Source of the DNA: Bradyrhizobium sp. 139
GTDB taxonomy: Bacteria > Pseudomonadota > Alphaproteobacteria > Rhizobiales > Xanthobacteraceae
Assembly: GCF_023074175.1 (NCBI RefSeq)
Contig: NZ_JADPKS010000107.1
Location: forward strand, 1 to 64,000
Reading direction: 5' to 3'
DNA length: 64,000 nucleotides
The position numbers and the translations under genes are program-made. The notes below the pieces were generated by a model. It was not told the origin of the DNA, made no database searches, and was given only the letters and a program-made list of their open reading frames with translations. Below are positions 25,348-35,520 of the stretch, piece after piece. Positions within the stretch are counted from its first letter, which is position 1. Each line of letters opens with the position of its first letter.

Positions 25348-26295
25348 TCAGTCCCTCCCGCCCTGCTGCCAGCGAGAACGCTGAAGTCCGAAGAAGCTGA
25401 GCAGAATCGCCGCGACCAGGAACGGAATCATCGCGTTTGAGATCGCCGCGCCCTCGCCAAGATTGCCGCCGGTGATCGCGCGCTGGAACGATAGCGTCGC
25501 CATCAGATGCGTGGAATTGATCGGCCCGCCCCGCGTGATGGTGTAGATGAGCTGGAAGTCGGTGAAGGTCATCAGCACCGAGAACGTCATCACGACCGCG
25601 ATGATGGGCGACAACATCGGCAGCGTGATGTGGCGGAAGCGCTGCAGATTGGTGGCGCCGTCGAGATTGGCGGCCTCATACAGCGAGGGCGAGATGGTCT
25701 GAAGTCCCGCCAGCAGCGTGATCGCCACGAACGGCACGCCGCGCCAGATATTGGCGGCGACGACCGACCAGCGCGCATTCCAGGGATCGCCGAGGAAATC
25801 GATATAGCGCGTGATCAGGCCGGCCTTGATCAAGACCCAGGAAATGATCGAGAACTGGCTGTCATAGATCCACCAGAACGCGATCGCGGAGAGCACCGTC
25901 GGCACCACGAAGGGCAACAGAACGATGGCGCGGATCATCGACTTGAACGGCAGCCGTTCGTTGAGCAGCAGCGCCAAGTAAAGTCCGACGGCGAATTTCA
26001 CGACGCTCGCGGTCACCGTGTAGAAGATGGTGTTGAACACCGACAGCCAGAACACGGAATCTTTCGCAAGCGAGACGAAGTTCTGGAAGCCGATGTAGCG
26101 CCCCGCCCCGCCGATCTTGGTATCGGTCAGGCCGAGCCAGAACCCCAGCGCCAGGGGATAGGCCAGAAACAGGATGAGGATGGCGATTGCCGGCACCATG
26201 AACATCGCGCCGAGAAAATTCCGGCTCTCGAATGCTCTGGTCCACAGGCTGCTGCGCTTGACCTGCGCGGCAACGGACTCGGCCATAACTGCCAT
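25348..26295 (-). CDS. Sugar ABC transporter permease (MalF type)
   Basis: A 315-residue inner-membrane protein with about six spans and the EAA loop YEAANLDGATNLQRFRHITL in its second half. The N-terminal region is mostly cytoplasmic. Starts at 26295 or, three codons in, 26286 are both possible. It lies 66 bp after the binding-protein gene and immediately before the second permease. Confidence 0.92.
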   Translation of the reverse strand: MAVMAESVAAQVKRSSLWTRAFESRNFLGAMFMVPAIAILILFLAYPLALGFWLGLTDTKIGGAGRYIGFQNFVSLAKDSVFWLSVFNTIFYTVTASVVKFAVGLYLALLLNERLPFKSMIRAIVLLPFVVPTVLSAIAFWWIYDSQFSIISWVLIKAGLITRYIDFLGDPWNARWSVVAANIWRGVPFVAITLLAGLQTISPSLYEAANLDGATNLQRFRHITLPMLSPIIAVVMTFSVLMTFTDFQLIYTITRGGPINSTHLMATLSFQRAITGGNLGEGAAISNAMIPFLVAAILLSFFGLQRSRWQQGGRD

Positions 26296-26361
26296 GTCGG
26301 ATTCCCCTCGACGAAGAGTCGCGGCGTCCGGCGAACCGGACGCCGCGCGGATTGGAGCTGA

Positions 26362-27675
26362 TCAGACCTGGTAGTAGCGCTTGGCGCGCTCGGCAGCGCG
26401 TGCGGCCGCCTGCTTCGGCGTCGCAGAGCCTGAGGCTGCCTCGGCGAACATATCGACGACAACGAAGTCGCCCATCACGGCGGCGGAGGCATAACCGAGA
26501 TCGCCGGCAAAGCCATTGTCGCGGCAGCGCTTCAGGCAGTCGCGGTACGGGGTGATCTTGGGATCGGAGGTCCACACAGGGTTGTCGTTGTAGGCCGGTA
26601 GCGGCGGCGACACGTAGCCGTTTGAGGCGACCTCCCAGGCGTCGTAGTTCTCCTTGTCCCACATGAACTTGATGTATTCCTTCACCGCCTTGGGATATTT
26701 GGAGTGCTTGTAGCCGTAGGCGACCAGCACGTTCTGCTGTTCGGTCGGCACGCCGACGGGACCGATCGGCATCGGCGCGTGATCCATGTCCTTGGCGATC
26801 TCCTGCTGCTTCGGATCCGTGGAGTTCTTGCCGACGGTCCAGATCGAGATGCCGTTCAGGGTCAGGCTGAGTTCGCCGTTCAGGAACGCCTTGTTGTTGT
26901 TGCTGTCGTTCCACGACAGCACGCCGGGGATGAAGGTCTCGTAGAGTTGCTTGACGTATTCGAGCGCCGCGATCGTTTCCGGCGAGTCGATCACGACCTC
27001 GTTCTTTTCGTTGACGACCTTGCCGCCGTGCGACCACAACGCCCACTGGCACCAGCCGTTGGCATCGCCCGTGGCGTGACCCAGCGCGAAGCCGGCGGGC
27101 GTATTGTTCTTCTTCAGGGCCTGGCAGAGCTTGAGGAAGCCGGCAGTGTCCTTGGGGAATTGCTCGAAGCCCGCAGCCTTCATGTGGCTGACGCGGTAGT
27201 TCAGGCAGCCGCCGGTTGCACCCTGCGGAATGGCGATCCAGCTTTTGCCTTTCTTGCCGTACTTTTCGGCGACCGGATACCAGCCGCCATACTGAGCACC
27301 GAGATAATCGGCGACGTCAGTCATGTCGATCAGCTTTTCCGGGAATTTGTGGGGATCGTCGAGCGTGCCGATGATGAGGTCGGGACCGGCGCCGACATTG
27401 GCAGCGACAGCGGCCTTCGGACGGATGTCTTCCCAGCTCTCGGCTTCCAGCTTCACCTTGACGCCGGTCTTTTCGGAGAACTTCTTGGTCTGCTCGGCGA
27501 ACTTGTCGAACTCGGCCTGAATGAACTGCTTCCAGCGCAAGACGCGGATAGAGGCGTTCGGCTCCGGCACGTTGGTCCACCCCGCCGCGCGAACCGGGAC
27601 GATGCCCGGGCCGGCCAGCAACGCGGCGCCGCCCAGGCCAGCTTTGAGCACACTACGCCTGTCGAAATCGCTCAT
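26362..27675 (-). CDS. Sugar ABC transporter substrate-binding protein with Tat-type signal
   Basis: A 437-residue family-1 extracellular binding protein. The N-terminus MSDFDRRSVLKAGLGGAALL has twin arginines followed by VLK and a hydrophobic stretch, ending near PVRA, which suggests export by the Tat pathway. The mature protein has the usual two-lobe pattern (KFAEQTKKFSEKTGVKVKLE; GNPDLI-like GAGPDLIIGTLDDP). It delivers the substrate to the two permeases. It is the second gene of the leftward operon, after the ATPase. Confidence 0.9.
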   Translation of the reverse strand: MSDFDRRSVLKAGLGGAALLAGPGIVPVRAAGWTNVPEPNASIRVLRWKQFIQAEFDKFAEQTKKFSEKTGVKVKLEAESWEDIRPKAAVAANVGAGPDLIIGTLDDPHKFPEKLIDMTDVADYLGAQYGGWYPVAEKYGKKGKSWIAIPQGATGGCLNYRVSHMKAAGFEQFPKDTAGFLKLCQALKKNNTPAGFALGHATGDANGWCQWALWSHGGKVVNEKNEVVIDSPETIAALEYVKQLYETFIPGVLSWNDSNNNKAFLNGELSLTLNGISIWTVGKNSTDPKQQEIAKDMDHAPMPIGPVGVPTEQQNVLVAYGYKHSKYPKAVKEYIKFMWDKENYDAWEVASNGYVSPPLPAYNDNPVWTSDPKITPYRDCLKRCRDNGFAGDLGYASAAVMGDFVVVDMFAEAASGSATPKQAAARAAERAKRYYQV

Positions 27676-27733
27676 CGTTCTCTCCCTGATTTTTTATATT
27701 TGTATTGGGTCGTTCTGACGTCGCTACAAATCG

Positions 27734-28795
<1,062 letters not shown>

Positions 28796-28941
28796 CTAGC
28801 TCCCTCCTCCGACTCGACGGCGCAATTGTCGCGCCGCCACCGTCTTGTTTTTCAGACTTCACCGAACGAAACCCGATCTTAGCGGGCGATATTGTCGGCA
28901 GTTTGCGCGGCTTTGGCAATTTGTCTTTGGTTAGTCGGTGC

Positions 28942-28955
28942 TGGTAGCGCTGTCA
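28942..28955. promoter_or_regulatory. Candidate LacI-family operator 1
   Basis: TGGTAGCGCTGTCA lies between the divergent ABC operon and the LacI-type regulator, 42 bp before the regulator ATG. It matches 30070-30083 (TGGTAGCGTTACCA) at 11 of 14 positions and has the CG-centred imperfect palindrome typical of LacI-family sites. It is placed to control both directions. Confidence 0.6.
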
Positions 28956-28997
28956 ACGTTCCTTTGTTTGCAGGAGTGACTGTGTTAAGAGCAGAAA

Positions 28998-30098
28998 ATG
29001 GGTCGAAAACGCACCAAGTCAGGCAAAATCCGGCTGGCGGAAGTCGCCGAGCTTGCCGGCGTGAGCCCGATTACAGCGTCCCGCTTCTTCCGCAATCCCG
29101 ACGCCCTGTCGCTCGCCAAGCGGACCCGGGTCGAAAGCGCCGCCAAGGAGCTCGGCTATGTGCCGAACCTGGCCGCACGCGCACTGGCCTCGCACCGCAC
29201 CGAGGTGATCGGCGTGCTGATCCCGTCACTGACCAACAACGTGTTCTCCGACGTGTTGCGCGGCATCTATGACGCGTCCGAGGGCAGCCCTTACTCGATA
29301 CAGCTGTCCAACACCCGCTACAGCATCCTCCAGGAGGAGAAGCTGTTGCGCCTGTTTCTTGCGCAGAAGCCGGCCGGCCTGATCGTCACCGGCATCGACC
29401 AGACCGCGGAATCGCACGCGATGCTGGAGGCAGCCGATTGCCCGATCGTGCAGATCATGGAGATCGGGCCCAATCCCGTCGACATGATGATCGGCTTTTC
29501 GCACTATGAAGCGGCCCGTGCCGCGGTTGCACACCTGTTCGGACAAGGCCACCGCAAGATCGGTTTCGTCGGCGCGCGCATGGACCCAAGGGTGCAGCGG
29601 CGTCTCGACGGTTACCAGGCCGCGATGAAGGATGCCGGCCTGTTCGATCAGCGCCTGATCGTCGCGACGGCAACGCCGACCTCTGTCACGCTGGGTGGCG
29701 CGCTGTTCACGGATCTCCTGGCCAAGTCGCCCGATCTCGACGCGGTTTTCTGCGCCAATGACGACCTTGCGCTCGGCGTGCTCTTCGAATGCCGCCGCCG
29801 CGACATCGCGATCCCAGAACAGATCGCCATTATGGGATTCAACGACCTCGAATTCATGGCGTCGGCCGTCCCCACCCTCACCAGCGTGCGCACCAACCGT
29901 TACGAGATGGGCCGAACCGCCGCCACCATGCTGATTGATGCGATCGAGGGACGGCGCCCCGAGCGGCTGGTGCTCGATCTCGGCTTCAAGGTGATGGAGC
30001 GCCAAAGTTCGTCATTGCGACGTTCAGAGATCAGGCCGGCCCTGTCCGGCGCGGCCACCGCGAACAAAATGGTAGCGTTACCAAGTAGCCGTGACTAG
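28998..30098 (+). CDS. LacI-family transcriptional regulator
   Basis: A 366-residue LacI/GntR-type repressor. The helix-turn-helix plus hinge is IRLAEVAELAGVSPITASRF at about residues 12-31 followed by SLAKRTRVESAAKELGYVPN. The periplasmic-binding-like core follows, with FCANDDLALGVLFECRRRDI near residue 255 and MGFNDLEFMASAVPTLTSVR. The expected inducer is an intermediate of the sugar-acid route. Matching operator-like palindromes lie just before the gene and within its last codons ahead of the dehydratase gene. Confidence 0.93.
   Translation: MGRKRTKSGKIRLAEVAELAGVSPITASRFFRNPDALSLAKRTRVESAAKELGYVPNLAARALASHRTEVIGVLIPSLTNNVFSDVLRGIYDASEGSPYSIQLSNTRYSILQEEKLLRLFLAQKPAGLIVTGIDQTAESHAMLEAADCPIVQIMEIGPNPVDMMIGFSHYEAARAAVAHLFGQGHRKIGFVGARMDPRVQRRLDGYQAAMKDAGLFDQRLIVATATPTSVTLGGALFTDLLAKSPDLDAVFCANDDLALGVLFECRRRDIAIPEQIAIMGFNDLEFMASAVPTLTSVRTNRYEMGRTAATMLIDAIEGRRPERLVLDLGFKVMERQSSSLRRSEIRPALSGAATANKMVALPSSRD
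30070..30083. promoter_or_regulatory. Candidate LacI-family operator 2
   Basis: TGGTAGCGTTACCA is an inverted repeat with TGGTA/TACCA arms. It overlaps the last codons of the regulator gene, about 140 bp upstream of the dehydratase ATG. Together with operator 1 it would let one repressor control the importer, itself and the catabolic genes. Confidence 0.65.
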
Positions 30099-30221
30099 TA
30101 TCGGACTTGTGAGGAAACGCCCCGCCAAGGGGCAGGCTTACCATTGCTCAGGCCGTTGGGCATCGCACAAGCCGACCCCCCAAGGACCGACGCCAGTGCG
30201 TTTGCATTGCAGGAGAAACCA

Positions 30222-32051
30222 ATGACAAAAAAGCCAACCAATGGGCACGCGCCCGCCGGTAACGGCACTCGCCGCCATCTTCGTTCGCAGGAATGGTTCA
30301 ACAACCCGCATAATCCGGGAATGACCGCGCTCTATCTGGAGCGCTATTTGAACTACGGCCTCACCCGCGCGGAGCTTCAGTCCGGCAAGCCGATCATCGG
30401 CATCGCCCAGACCGGCAACGACCTGTCCCCCTGCAACCGCCATCACATTGAGCTCGCGCACCGCGTCCGCGAAGGCATCCGCGAGGCCGGCGGCATCGCG
30501 ATGGAATTCCCGACCCATCCCATCCAGGAGACTGGCAAGCGCCCGACCGCCGCGCTCGACCGCAACCTCGCCTATCTCGGCCTGGTCGAAATCCTCTACG
30601 GCTATCCGCTCGACGGCGTGGTGCTGACCACCGGCTGCGACAAGACCACGCCGGCCTGCATGATGGCGGCCGCGACCGTCAACCTGCCCGCGATCGTGCT
30701 GTCGGGCGGCCCGATGCTGAACGGCTGGCACAATGGCGAGCGCACCGGCTCCGGCACCATCGTCTGGAAGTCGCGCGAACGGCTCGCCGCCGGCGAGATC
30801 GATTATGAAGAGTTCATGGAGATCGTGGCGTCCTCGGCGCCGTCGGTCGGCCATTGCAACACCATGGGCACCGCCTCGACCATGAACGGGCTTGCCGAAG
30901 CGCTCGGCTTCTCGCTGCCGGGCTGCGCGGCGATCCCGGCGCCCTATCGTGAGCGCGGCCAGATCGCCTACGAGACCGGCAAGCGCGCCGTCGAGATGGT
31001 CTGGGAGGATCTAAAACCCTCGGACATCCTGACCCGCAAGGCATTCGAGAACTGCATCGTGATCAACTCGGCAATTGGCGGCTCGACCAACGCACCGATC
31101 CACATCAACGCGCTGGCGCGCCACATCGGTGTCGAGCTGTCGATCGACGACTGGCAGAAATTCGGCCACGACGTGCCGCTGCTCGTCAACATGCAGCCGG
31201 CCGGCTTCTATCTCGGCGAGGAATTCCACCGCGCCGGCGGCGTGCCGGCGGTCGTGCGGGAACTGATGAAGCACAAGCGCATCCATGAGGACGCAGTCAC
31301 GGTGAACGGCCGCGGCATTGGCGAGAACTGCGCCAATGCGCCGGTGCCCGACAACGACGTGATCTGGGCTTACGACAAGCCGCTGGTGAAGGACGCCGGC
31401 TTCCTGGTGCTGAACGGCAATCTGTTCGATTCCGCCATCATGAAGACCAGCGTGATCTCCAAGGAATTCCGCGACCGCTATCTCAGCAACCCGAAGGATC
31501 CCAGCGCATTCGAGGGCCGCGCCGTCGTGTTCGAGGGTCCCGAGGATTATCACGCGCGGATCGACGATGCCTCGCTGGATATCGACGAGCGCTGCGTGCT
31601 GTTTATCCGCGGCACCGGGCCGATTGGCTATCCCGGCGGCGCCGAGGTCGTGAACATGCAGCCGCCGGCGGCGCTGATCAAACGCGGCATCCTGTCCCTG
31701 CCCTGCATCGGAGACGGCCGCCAGTCCGGCACCTCGGGCTCGCCCTCGATCTTGAATGCCTCGCCGGAGGCCGCCGCCAATGGCGGGCTTGCGATCCTCA
31801 GGAACGGCGACAAAGTGCGCATCGACCTCAACAAGGGGAGCGCCAATATTCTCATTTCGGACGACGAGGTGAAGAAGCGTCATGCCGAGCTCAAGGCCAA
31901 CGGCGGTTTCAAGCACCCGGCGAACCAGACGCCGTGGCAGGAAATCTATCGCAACACCGTCGGCCAGCAGTCGACCGGCGCCTGCATGGAGCTCGCCACG
32001 CGCTACCAGAACGTCGCCGGCACCTTTGGTGTGGCACGGGATAATCACTGA
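30222..32051 (+). CDS. IlvD/Edd-family sugar-acid dehydratase
   Basis: A 609-residue Fe-S dehydratase closest in pattern to arabinonate/xylonate-type dehydratases. The three cluster cysteines are visible in NDLSPCNRHH, TTGCDKTTPACM and GHCNTMGTAST. The C-terminal domain holds SGTSGSPSILNASPEA. The ATG at 30222 follows AGGAGAAACC. It should dehydrate an aldonate to the 2-keto-3-deoxy acid, the substrate of the KDG kinase across the divergon. Which aldonate (hexonate versus pentonate) cannot be decided; the presence of KDG kinase and KDPG aldolase favours a hexonate. Confidence 0.9.
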   Translation: MTKKPTNGHAPAGNGTRRHLRSQEWFNNPHNPGMTALYLERYLNYGLTRAELQSGKPIIGIAQTGNDLSPCNRHHIELAHRVREGIREAGGIAMEFPTHPIQETGKRPTAALDRNLAYLGLVEILYGYPLDGVVLTTGCDKTTPACMMAAATVNLPAIVLSGGPMLNGWHNGERTGSGTIVWKSRERLAAGEIDYEEFMEIVASSAPSVGHCNTMGTASTMNGLAEALGFSLPGCAAIPAPYRERGQIAYETGKRAVEMVWEDLKPSDILTRKAFENCIVINSAIGGSTNAPIHINALARHIGVELSIDDWQKFGHDVPLLVNMQPAGFYLGEEFHRAGGVPAVVRELMKHKRIHEDAVTVNGRGIGENCANAPVPDNDVIWAYDKPLVKDAGFLVLNGNLFDSAIMKTSVISKEFRDRYLSNPKDPSAFEGRAVVFEGPEDYHARIDDASLDIDERCVLFIRGTGPIGYPGGAEVVNMQPPAALIKRGILSLPCIGDGRQSGTSGSPSILNASPEAAANGGLAILRNGDKVRIDLNKGSANILISDDEVKKRHAELKANGGFKHPANQTPWQEIYRNTVGQQSTGACMELATRYQNVAGTFGVARDNH

Positions 32052-32065
32052 GGCACACGCAGCGC

Positions 32066-32146
32066 GGATGGAGCGTAGCGCAATCCGGGGTCACCATCCG
32101 CGAATGCAATATCCCGGATTATGCTGGCGCTCCATCCGGGCTACGG
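32066..32146. repeat. Palindromic intergenic repeat (GCGTAGC / CAATCCGGGG type)
   Basis: GGATGGAGCGTAGCGCAATC and, at the right end, GGCGCTCCATCCGGGCTACG are inverted copies around CCGGGG/ATCCCGG inner words, so the unit folds into a long hairpin. It separates the dehydratase from the first SDR gene and may act as a transcript-stability or attenuation element. Confidence 0.65.
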
Positions 32147-32182
32147 CGCTACGGCAATCAGAAAATCAAGGAGAACAAGAAA

Positions 32183-32914
32183 ATGGCAGACCGCCTCAAG
32201 GGTAAGCGCGCCGTCGTCACGGCTGCTGCGGCAGGCATCGGGCGCGCATGCGCCATCGCTTTCGGGCGTGAAGGCGCAACCGTCATCGCTACCGACATCA
32301 ACGTGTCAGGCATCGCGAGCCTGGCCAAGGAAGGCATCGCCGAAACCGCAAAGCTCGACGTCCGCAACACCGCCGACGTCAACGCCTTCGCCAAGCGCAT
32401 CGGCAAGGTCGACATCCTGCTCAATGCGGCGGGCTTCGTGCACCACGGCACCATTCTGGAGTGTTCGGAAGAAGATTTTGATTTCTCGTTCGACCTCAAC
32501 GTCAAGTCGATGCACCGAACCATCAGGGCGTTCCTGCCCGAGATGCTGGCCGGCGGCGGCGGTAGCATCGTCAACATCTCCTCTTGCGCGGCGCTGCGGC
32601 CGCCGGCCAACCGCTATGTCTACAGCGCGTCGAAGGCGGCGGTGTCGCTGCTGACGCGCGCGGTCGCGCTCGACTTCATCACCAAGGGTATCCGCTGCAA
32701 CAGCATCTGCCCCGGCACCGTCGAGACCCCGTCGATGCTCGACCGCGCCGCCGCGCAAGGTCCGCAGGGCAAGGACATGTTCATCTCCCGCCAGAAGATG
32801 GGCCGGCTCGGCACCGCCGACGAAATCGCGTCCATGGCGGTCTATCTCGGCAGTGACGAAAGCGCATTCACGACCGGTGTCGACCTCGTCGTCGACGGCG
32901 GCTACATGCTCTGA
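32183..32914 (+). CDS. SDR-family oxidoreductase
   Basis: A 243-residue classical SDR. The cofactor loop is TAAAAGIGRACA (the usual first Gly is Ala, giving AAAAGIG rather than TGxxxGIG), the NNAG equivalent is LNAAGFVHHG, and the catalytic residues are Ser in NISSCAALR and YSASK. The C-terminal GVDLVVDGGYML is typical. It resembles KDG/2-keto-3-deoxy-fuconate-type dehydrogenases, so it may oxidise a sugar or keto-deoxy acid in the same pathway. The ATG at 32183 follows AAGGAGAACAAGAAA. Confidence 0.88.
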   Translation: MADRLKGKRAVVTAAAAGIGRACAIAFGREGATVIATDINVSGIASLAKEGIAETAKLDVRNTADVNAFAKRIGKVDILLNAAGFVHHGTILECSEEDFDFSFDLNVKSMHRTIRAFLPEMLAGGGGSIVNISSCAALRPPANRYVYSASKAAVSLLTRAVALDFITKGIRCNSICPGTVETPSMLDRAAAQGPQGKDMFISRQKMGRLGTADEIASMAVYLGSDESAFTTGVDLVVDGGYML

Positions 32915-32917
32915 TCA

Positions 32918-33018
32918 CTCCTCATCCCGAGGAGGCGCGACAGCGCCGTCTCGAGGGATGGGCCACGGGACTCTATGGTTCGAGACGCGCGCCAAGTGCG
33001 CGCGCCTCACCATGAGGG
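32918..33018. repeat. Double-hairpin intergenic repeat
   Basis: Two hairpins in tandem: a CTCATCCCGAGGAGGCGCGA / CGTCTCGAGGGATG unit and a GGTTCGAGACGCGCGCCAAG / CGCGCGCCTCACCATGAGG unit. The same words build the cores of the repeats at 16821 and 62633, so this is a shorter member of that family. It lies between the two SDR genes. Confidence 0.65.
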
Positions 33019-33038
33019 ATAGAGAAAGGGATTTTTCC

Positions 33039-33785
33039 ATGAACAAGATCGATCTCAACGGCCGTGTCGCAATCGTCACCGGCGGCGCGCAGGGCTTTGG
33101 CCGCGCCATCGTTCAGCGTTTCGTCGATTCCGGCGCCAAGGTCGCGATCTGGGATTTTGACTCGGCTCTCGCCGAGAACACCGCCAAGGAGATCGGCGAC
33201 AACGTCCGCGTCTTCAAGGTCGATGTCACCGACGCCGCAGCCGTCGAGCAGGCGCGCGATGCGACGCTTGCCGCCTTCGGCAAGATCGACATCCTCGTCA
33301 ACAATGCCGGCATCGCCGGTGTCAACAAGCCGGTCTGGGAGACCGATCTCGATGAATGGCGGAAAGTTCTGCGCATCAACCTCGACGGCCCCTTCATCTG
33401 CTGCAAGGCGGTCGTGCCCGCGATGCTCAAGCAGAAATACGGGCGGATCGTGAACATCGCCTCGATCGCCGGCAAGGAAGGCAATCCGAACGCCTCGCAC
33501 TATTCGGCGTCCAAGGCCGGACTCATCGCGCTGACGAAATCGCTCGGCAAGGAGCTCGCCGCGCACGACATCCTGGTCAACGCAGTGACGCCGGCCGCGG
33601 CGAAGACCGCGATCTTCGACCAGATGACGCAGCAGCATATCGACTTCATGCTGTCGAAAATCCCCAAAGGCCGCTTCGTACTGGTGGAAGAGCTCGCCGC
33701 GATGGCCGCCTGGCTCGCATCCGAGGACTGCGCGTTCTCGACGGGCGCCGTGTTCGACATCTCGGGCGGGCGCGCAACCTATTGA
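33039..33785 (+). CDS. SDR-family oxidoreductase (FabG-like)
   Basis: A 248-residue SDR with the standard cofactor motif TGGAQGFGRAI, NNAG in VNNAGIAGVN, Ser in NIASIAGKEG and YSASK. The ATG at 33039 follows AGAAAGGG; the open frame extends upstream through the repeat but without homology. It is likely a sugar, aldonolactone-forming or alcohol dehydrogenase working with the dehydratase. Two SDRs plus the DenD-like enzyme give this locus three oxidoreductases, so more than one sugar stereoisomer may be handled. Confidence 0.9.
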   Translation: MNKIDLNGRVAIVTGGAQGFGRAIVQRFVDSGAKVAIWDFDSALAENTAKEIGDNVRVFKVDVTDAAAVEQARDATLAAFGKIDILVNNAGIAGVNKPVWETDLDEWRKVLRINLDGPFICCKAVVPAMLKQKYGRIVNIASIAGKEGNPNASHYSASKAGLIALTKSLGKELAAHDILVNAVTPAAAKTAIFDQMTQQHIDFMLSKIPKGRFVLVEELAAMAAWLASEDCAFSTGAVFDISGGRATY

Positions 33786-33792
33786 GGATACC

Positions 33793-34185
33793 ATGATCCG
33801 GCAAGGCGGATGCCTGTGCGGCGCAGTGCGGTTCAAAGCGGAGGGCGAACCGCTCAACGTCCGCATCTGCCATTGCCGCATCTGCCAGAAGGCGATGGGC
33901 TCGCCCTATTTCGCGCGCGCGCAATTCGACCAGCGCGCACTGACGGTCGAGGGTGACACCGAGCGTTATGCGTCGTCCGCGCACATCGATCGCGTGTTCT
34001 GCAAGCGCTGCGGCACGCGCCTGTTCGCCTGGCGGCGCAACGGCACGCTCGCGGGTGTCTCGCTCGCCACCTTCGACGACCGCAACGCCTTTGCGCCGAC
34101 CGAGCACATCTGGGTCTCGGAAAAGCTCGCCTGGGTGAAGCTCGACGACGGCTTGCGGCAATATCAGACGACGCTTCCTGCGTAA
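33793..34185 (+). CDS. GFA-family (CENP-V/glutathione-dependent formaldehyde-activating-like) zinc protein
   Basis: A 130-residue GFA-fold protein. Zinc ligands appear as GGCLCGAVRF, CHCRICQKAMGS and FCKRCGTRLFAWR, the normal GFA cysteine arrangement. It begins 8 bp after the SDR stop, so it is in the same transcript. The catalytic role of this family is uncertain beyond glutathione/aldehyde chemistry. Confidence 0.88.
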   Translation: MIRQGGCLCGAVRFKAEGEPLNVRICHCRICQKAMGSPYFARAQFDQRALTVEGDTERYASSAHIDRVFCKRCGTRLFAWRRNGTLAGVSLATFDDRNAFAPTEHIWVSEKLAWVKLDDGLRQYQTTLPA

Positions 34186-34350
34186 ATTCGGACAGCGCCA
34201 GAACAGGCTCGGCACGCCGGCTACGCGTCCGGCCGCTTTGCAGCGTGGCATTTCAGAATCGGCCACCCTATGTTGAGGTAAAGCGTCGCTGTACCGCCGG
34301 TCTGGCTGGAACGGCTGCAAGGCCAAAGGCAAACCGGAACGGATGAGCTG

Positions 34351-35031
34351 GTGAACATTTCCATTTATGATCTCTCCGTCTGGGTGCTGCCGCTGGTGCT
34401 CGCCATCACCTTCCACGAGGCCGCGCACGCCTTCGTCGCGCGTCAGCTCGGGGACAACACGGCCTCGCAACTCGGCCGCGTCAGCTTCAACCCGCTCCGC
34501 CATATCGATCCGTTCGGCACGCTGATCCTGCCGGCGATGCTGCTGTTTGCGCATTCGCCGTTCCTGTTCGGCTATGCCAAGCCGGTACCGGTGAACTTCC
34601 GCAAACTCAACAATCCCAGGCTCGACATGGTCTGGGTGGCGCTGGCCGGGCCGGTCACCAACATCCTGCTGGCGCTCGTGGCGGCCCTTGCCCTCCATGC
34701 GCTGCCCTGGGCGCCGGCCAGCTCGGCGCAGTGGATCTTCGACAACCTCAAGAACGCACTGCTCATCAACGCGGTGCTGGCGGTGTTCAACATGATGCCA
34801 ATCCCGCCGCTCGATGGCGGGCGAGTCGCGGTCGGGTTGTTGCCCCGGCCGCTCGCCCTGCCGCTGGCCCGGCTCGAACCGTTCGGGATGCTGATCCTGA
34901 TCGGCCTGTTGATCCTGCTGCCGCTGGCGGGCTCGCAGTTCGGTCTAAATCTTGATGTTATTTCAGCAATACTGCGAACGTTGACCGGTTATGTGATTCA
35001 GGCTGTTCTCTTCCTGACCGGCAATGCGTAG
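34351..35031 (+). CDS. Site-2 protease family (M50) membrane metalloprotease
   Basis: A 226-residue membrane protein with about five to six hydrophobic segments. The zinc motif HEAAH is at residues 22-26, and the third ligand Asp is in NMMPIPPLDGGRV. This is the compact PDZ-less S2P form. It begins with GTG at 34351. It cleaves substrates inside the membrane, for example anti-sigma factors or signal remnants; the target is not apparent. It is separated by 165 bp from the GFA gene. Confidence 0.9.
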   Translation: MNISIYDLSVWVLPLVLAITFHEAAHAFVARQLGDNTASQLGRVSFNPLRHIDPFGTLILPAMLLFAHSPFLFGYAKPVPVNFRKLNNPRLDMVWVALAGPVTNILLALVAALALHALPWAPASSAQWIFDNLKNALLINAVLAVFNMMPIPPLDGGRVAVGLLPRPLALPLARLEPFGMLILIGLLILLPLAGSQFGLNLDVISAILRTLTGYVIQAVLFLTGNA

Positions 35032-35076
35032 CTGAACAGCGACACCCGAACACACGCCGAAGGGCCAGAGGCCGAC

Positions 35077-35520
35077 TTGGTCAAAGCTGCCGATATGCTG
35101 ATCGCGCGACGCGCCGACACCCGCGCCCGCGCCGATTTTGCCACCTGGAAGATGATGGCCAAGCTCAACGGGTCGTCCGCGCTGCCTCTGGAGGCGCAGG
35201 AGTTCCTCGTCAGCTATAAAAATCTGCTGGCGCAGATGAGCGAGAGCGAGGCCAGCGAGACCACCATCGGCGCGATCTACAAGTCCTACTATGCCGAGAT
35301 GGGCGGCACGGGAACGCCACCCGATGTCCGCACCCGCCCGGCCGAGCCAGCGGCGGACAATGTTACCGCTTTCCGCCGCCAAGCCCCGAAGGCGAAGAAG
35401 AAGGCTGCCTCCTCCGGCGCGGCGGCGTTCGATGGAACCCAAAAGCGGCCGCTCCCGGTGGCGCTGATCTTCGCCTGCCTGGTCGTGGTCTATGTCGGGA
35501 TCCGGCTCTACTGGCCCTGA
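35077..35520 (+). CDS. Hypothetical protein with C-terminal membrane anchor
   Basis: About 147 residues. The first 80 form a helical region (FATWKMMAKLNGSSALPLEA; LAQMSESEASETTIGAIYKS), followed by a basic Ala/Lys linker (RQAPKAKKKAASSG) and one C-terminal transmembrane helix (LPVALIFACLVVVYVGIRLY). The TTG at 35077 has AGAGG at good spacing; ATG at 35095 is the alternative. The 3' end overlaps the convergent tonB-like gene by 13 bp. Tail-anchored topology is inferred; function unknown. Confidence 0.7.
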   Translation: MVKAADMLIARRADTRARADFATWKMMAKLNGSSALPLEAQEFLVSYKNLLAQMSESEASETTIGAIYKSYYAEMGGTGTPPDVRTRPAEPAADNVTAFRRQAPKAKKKAASSGAAAFDGTQKRPLPVALIFACLVVVYVGIRLYWP

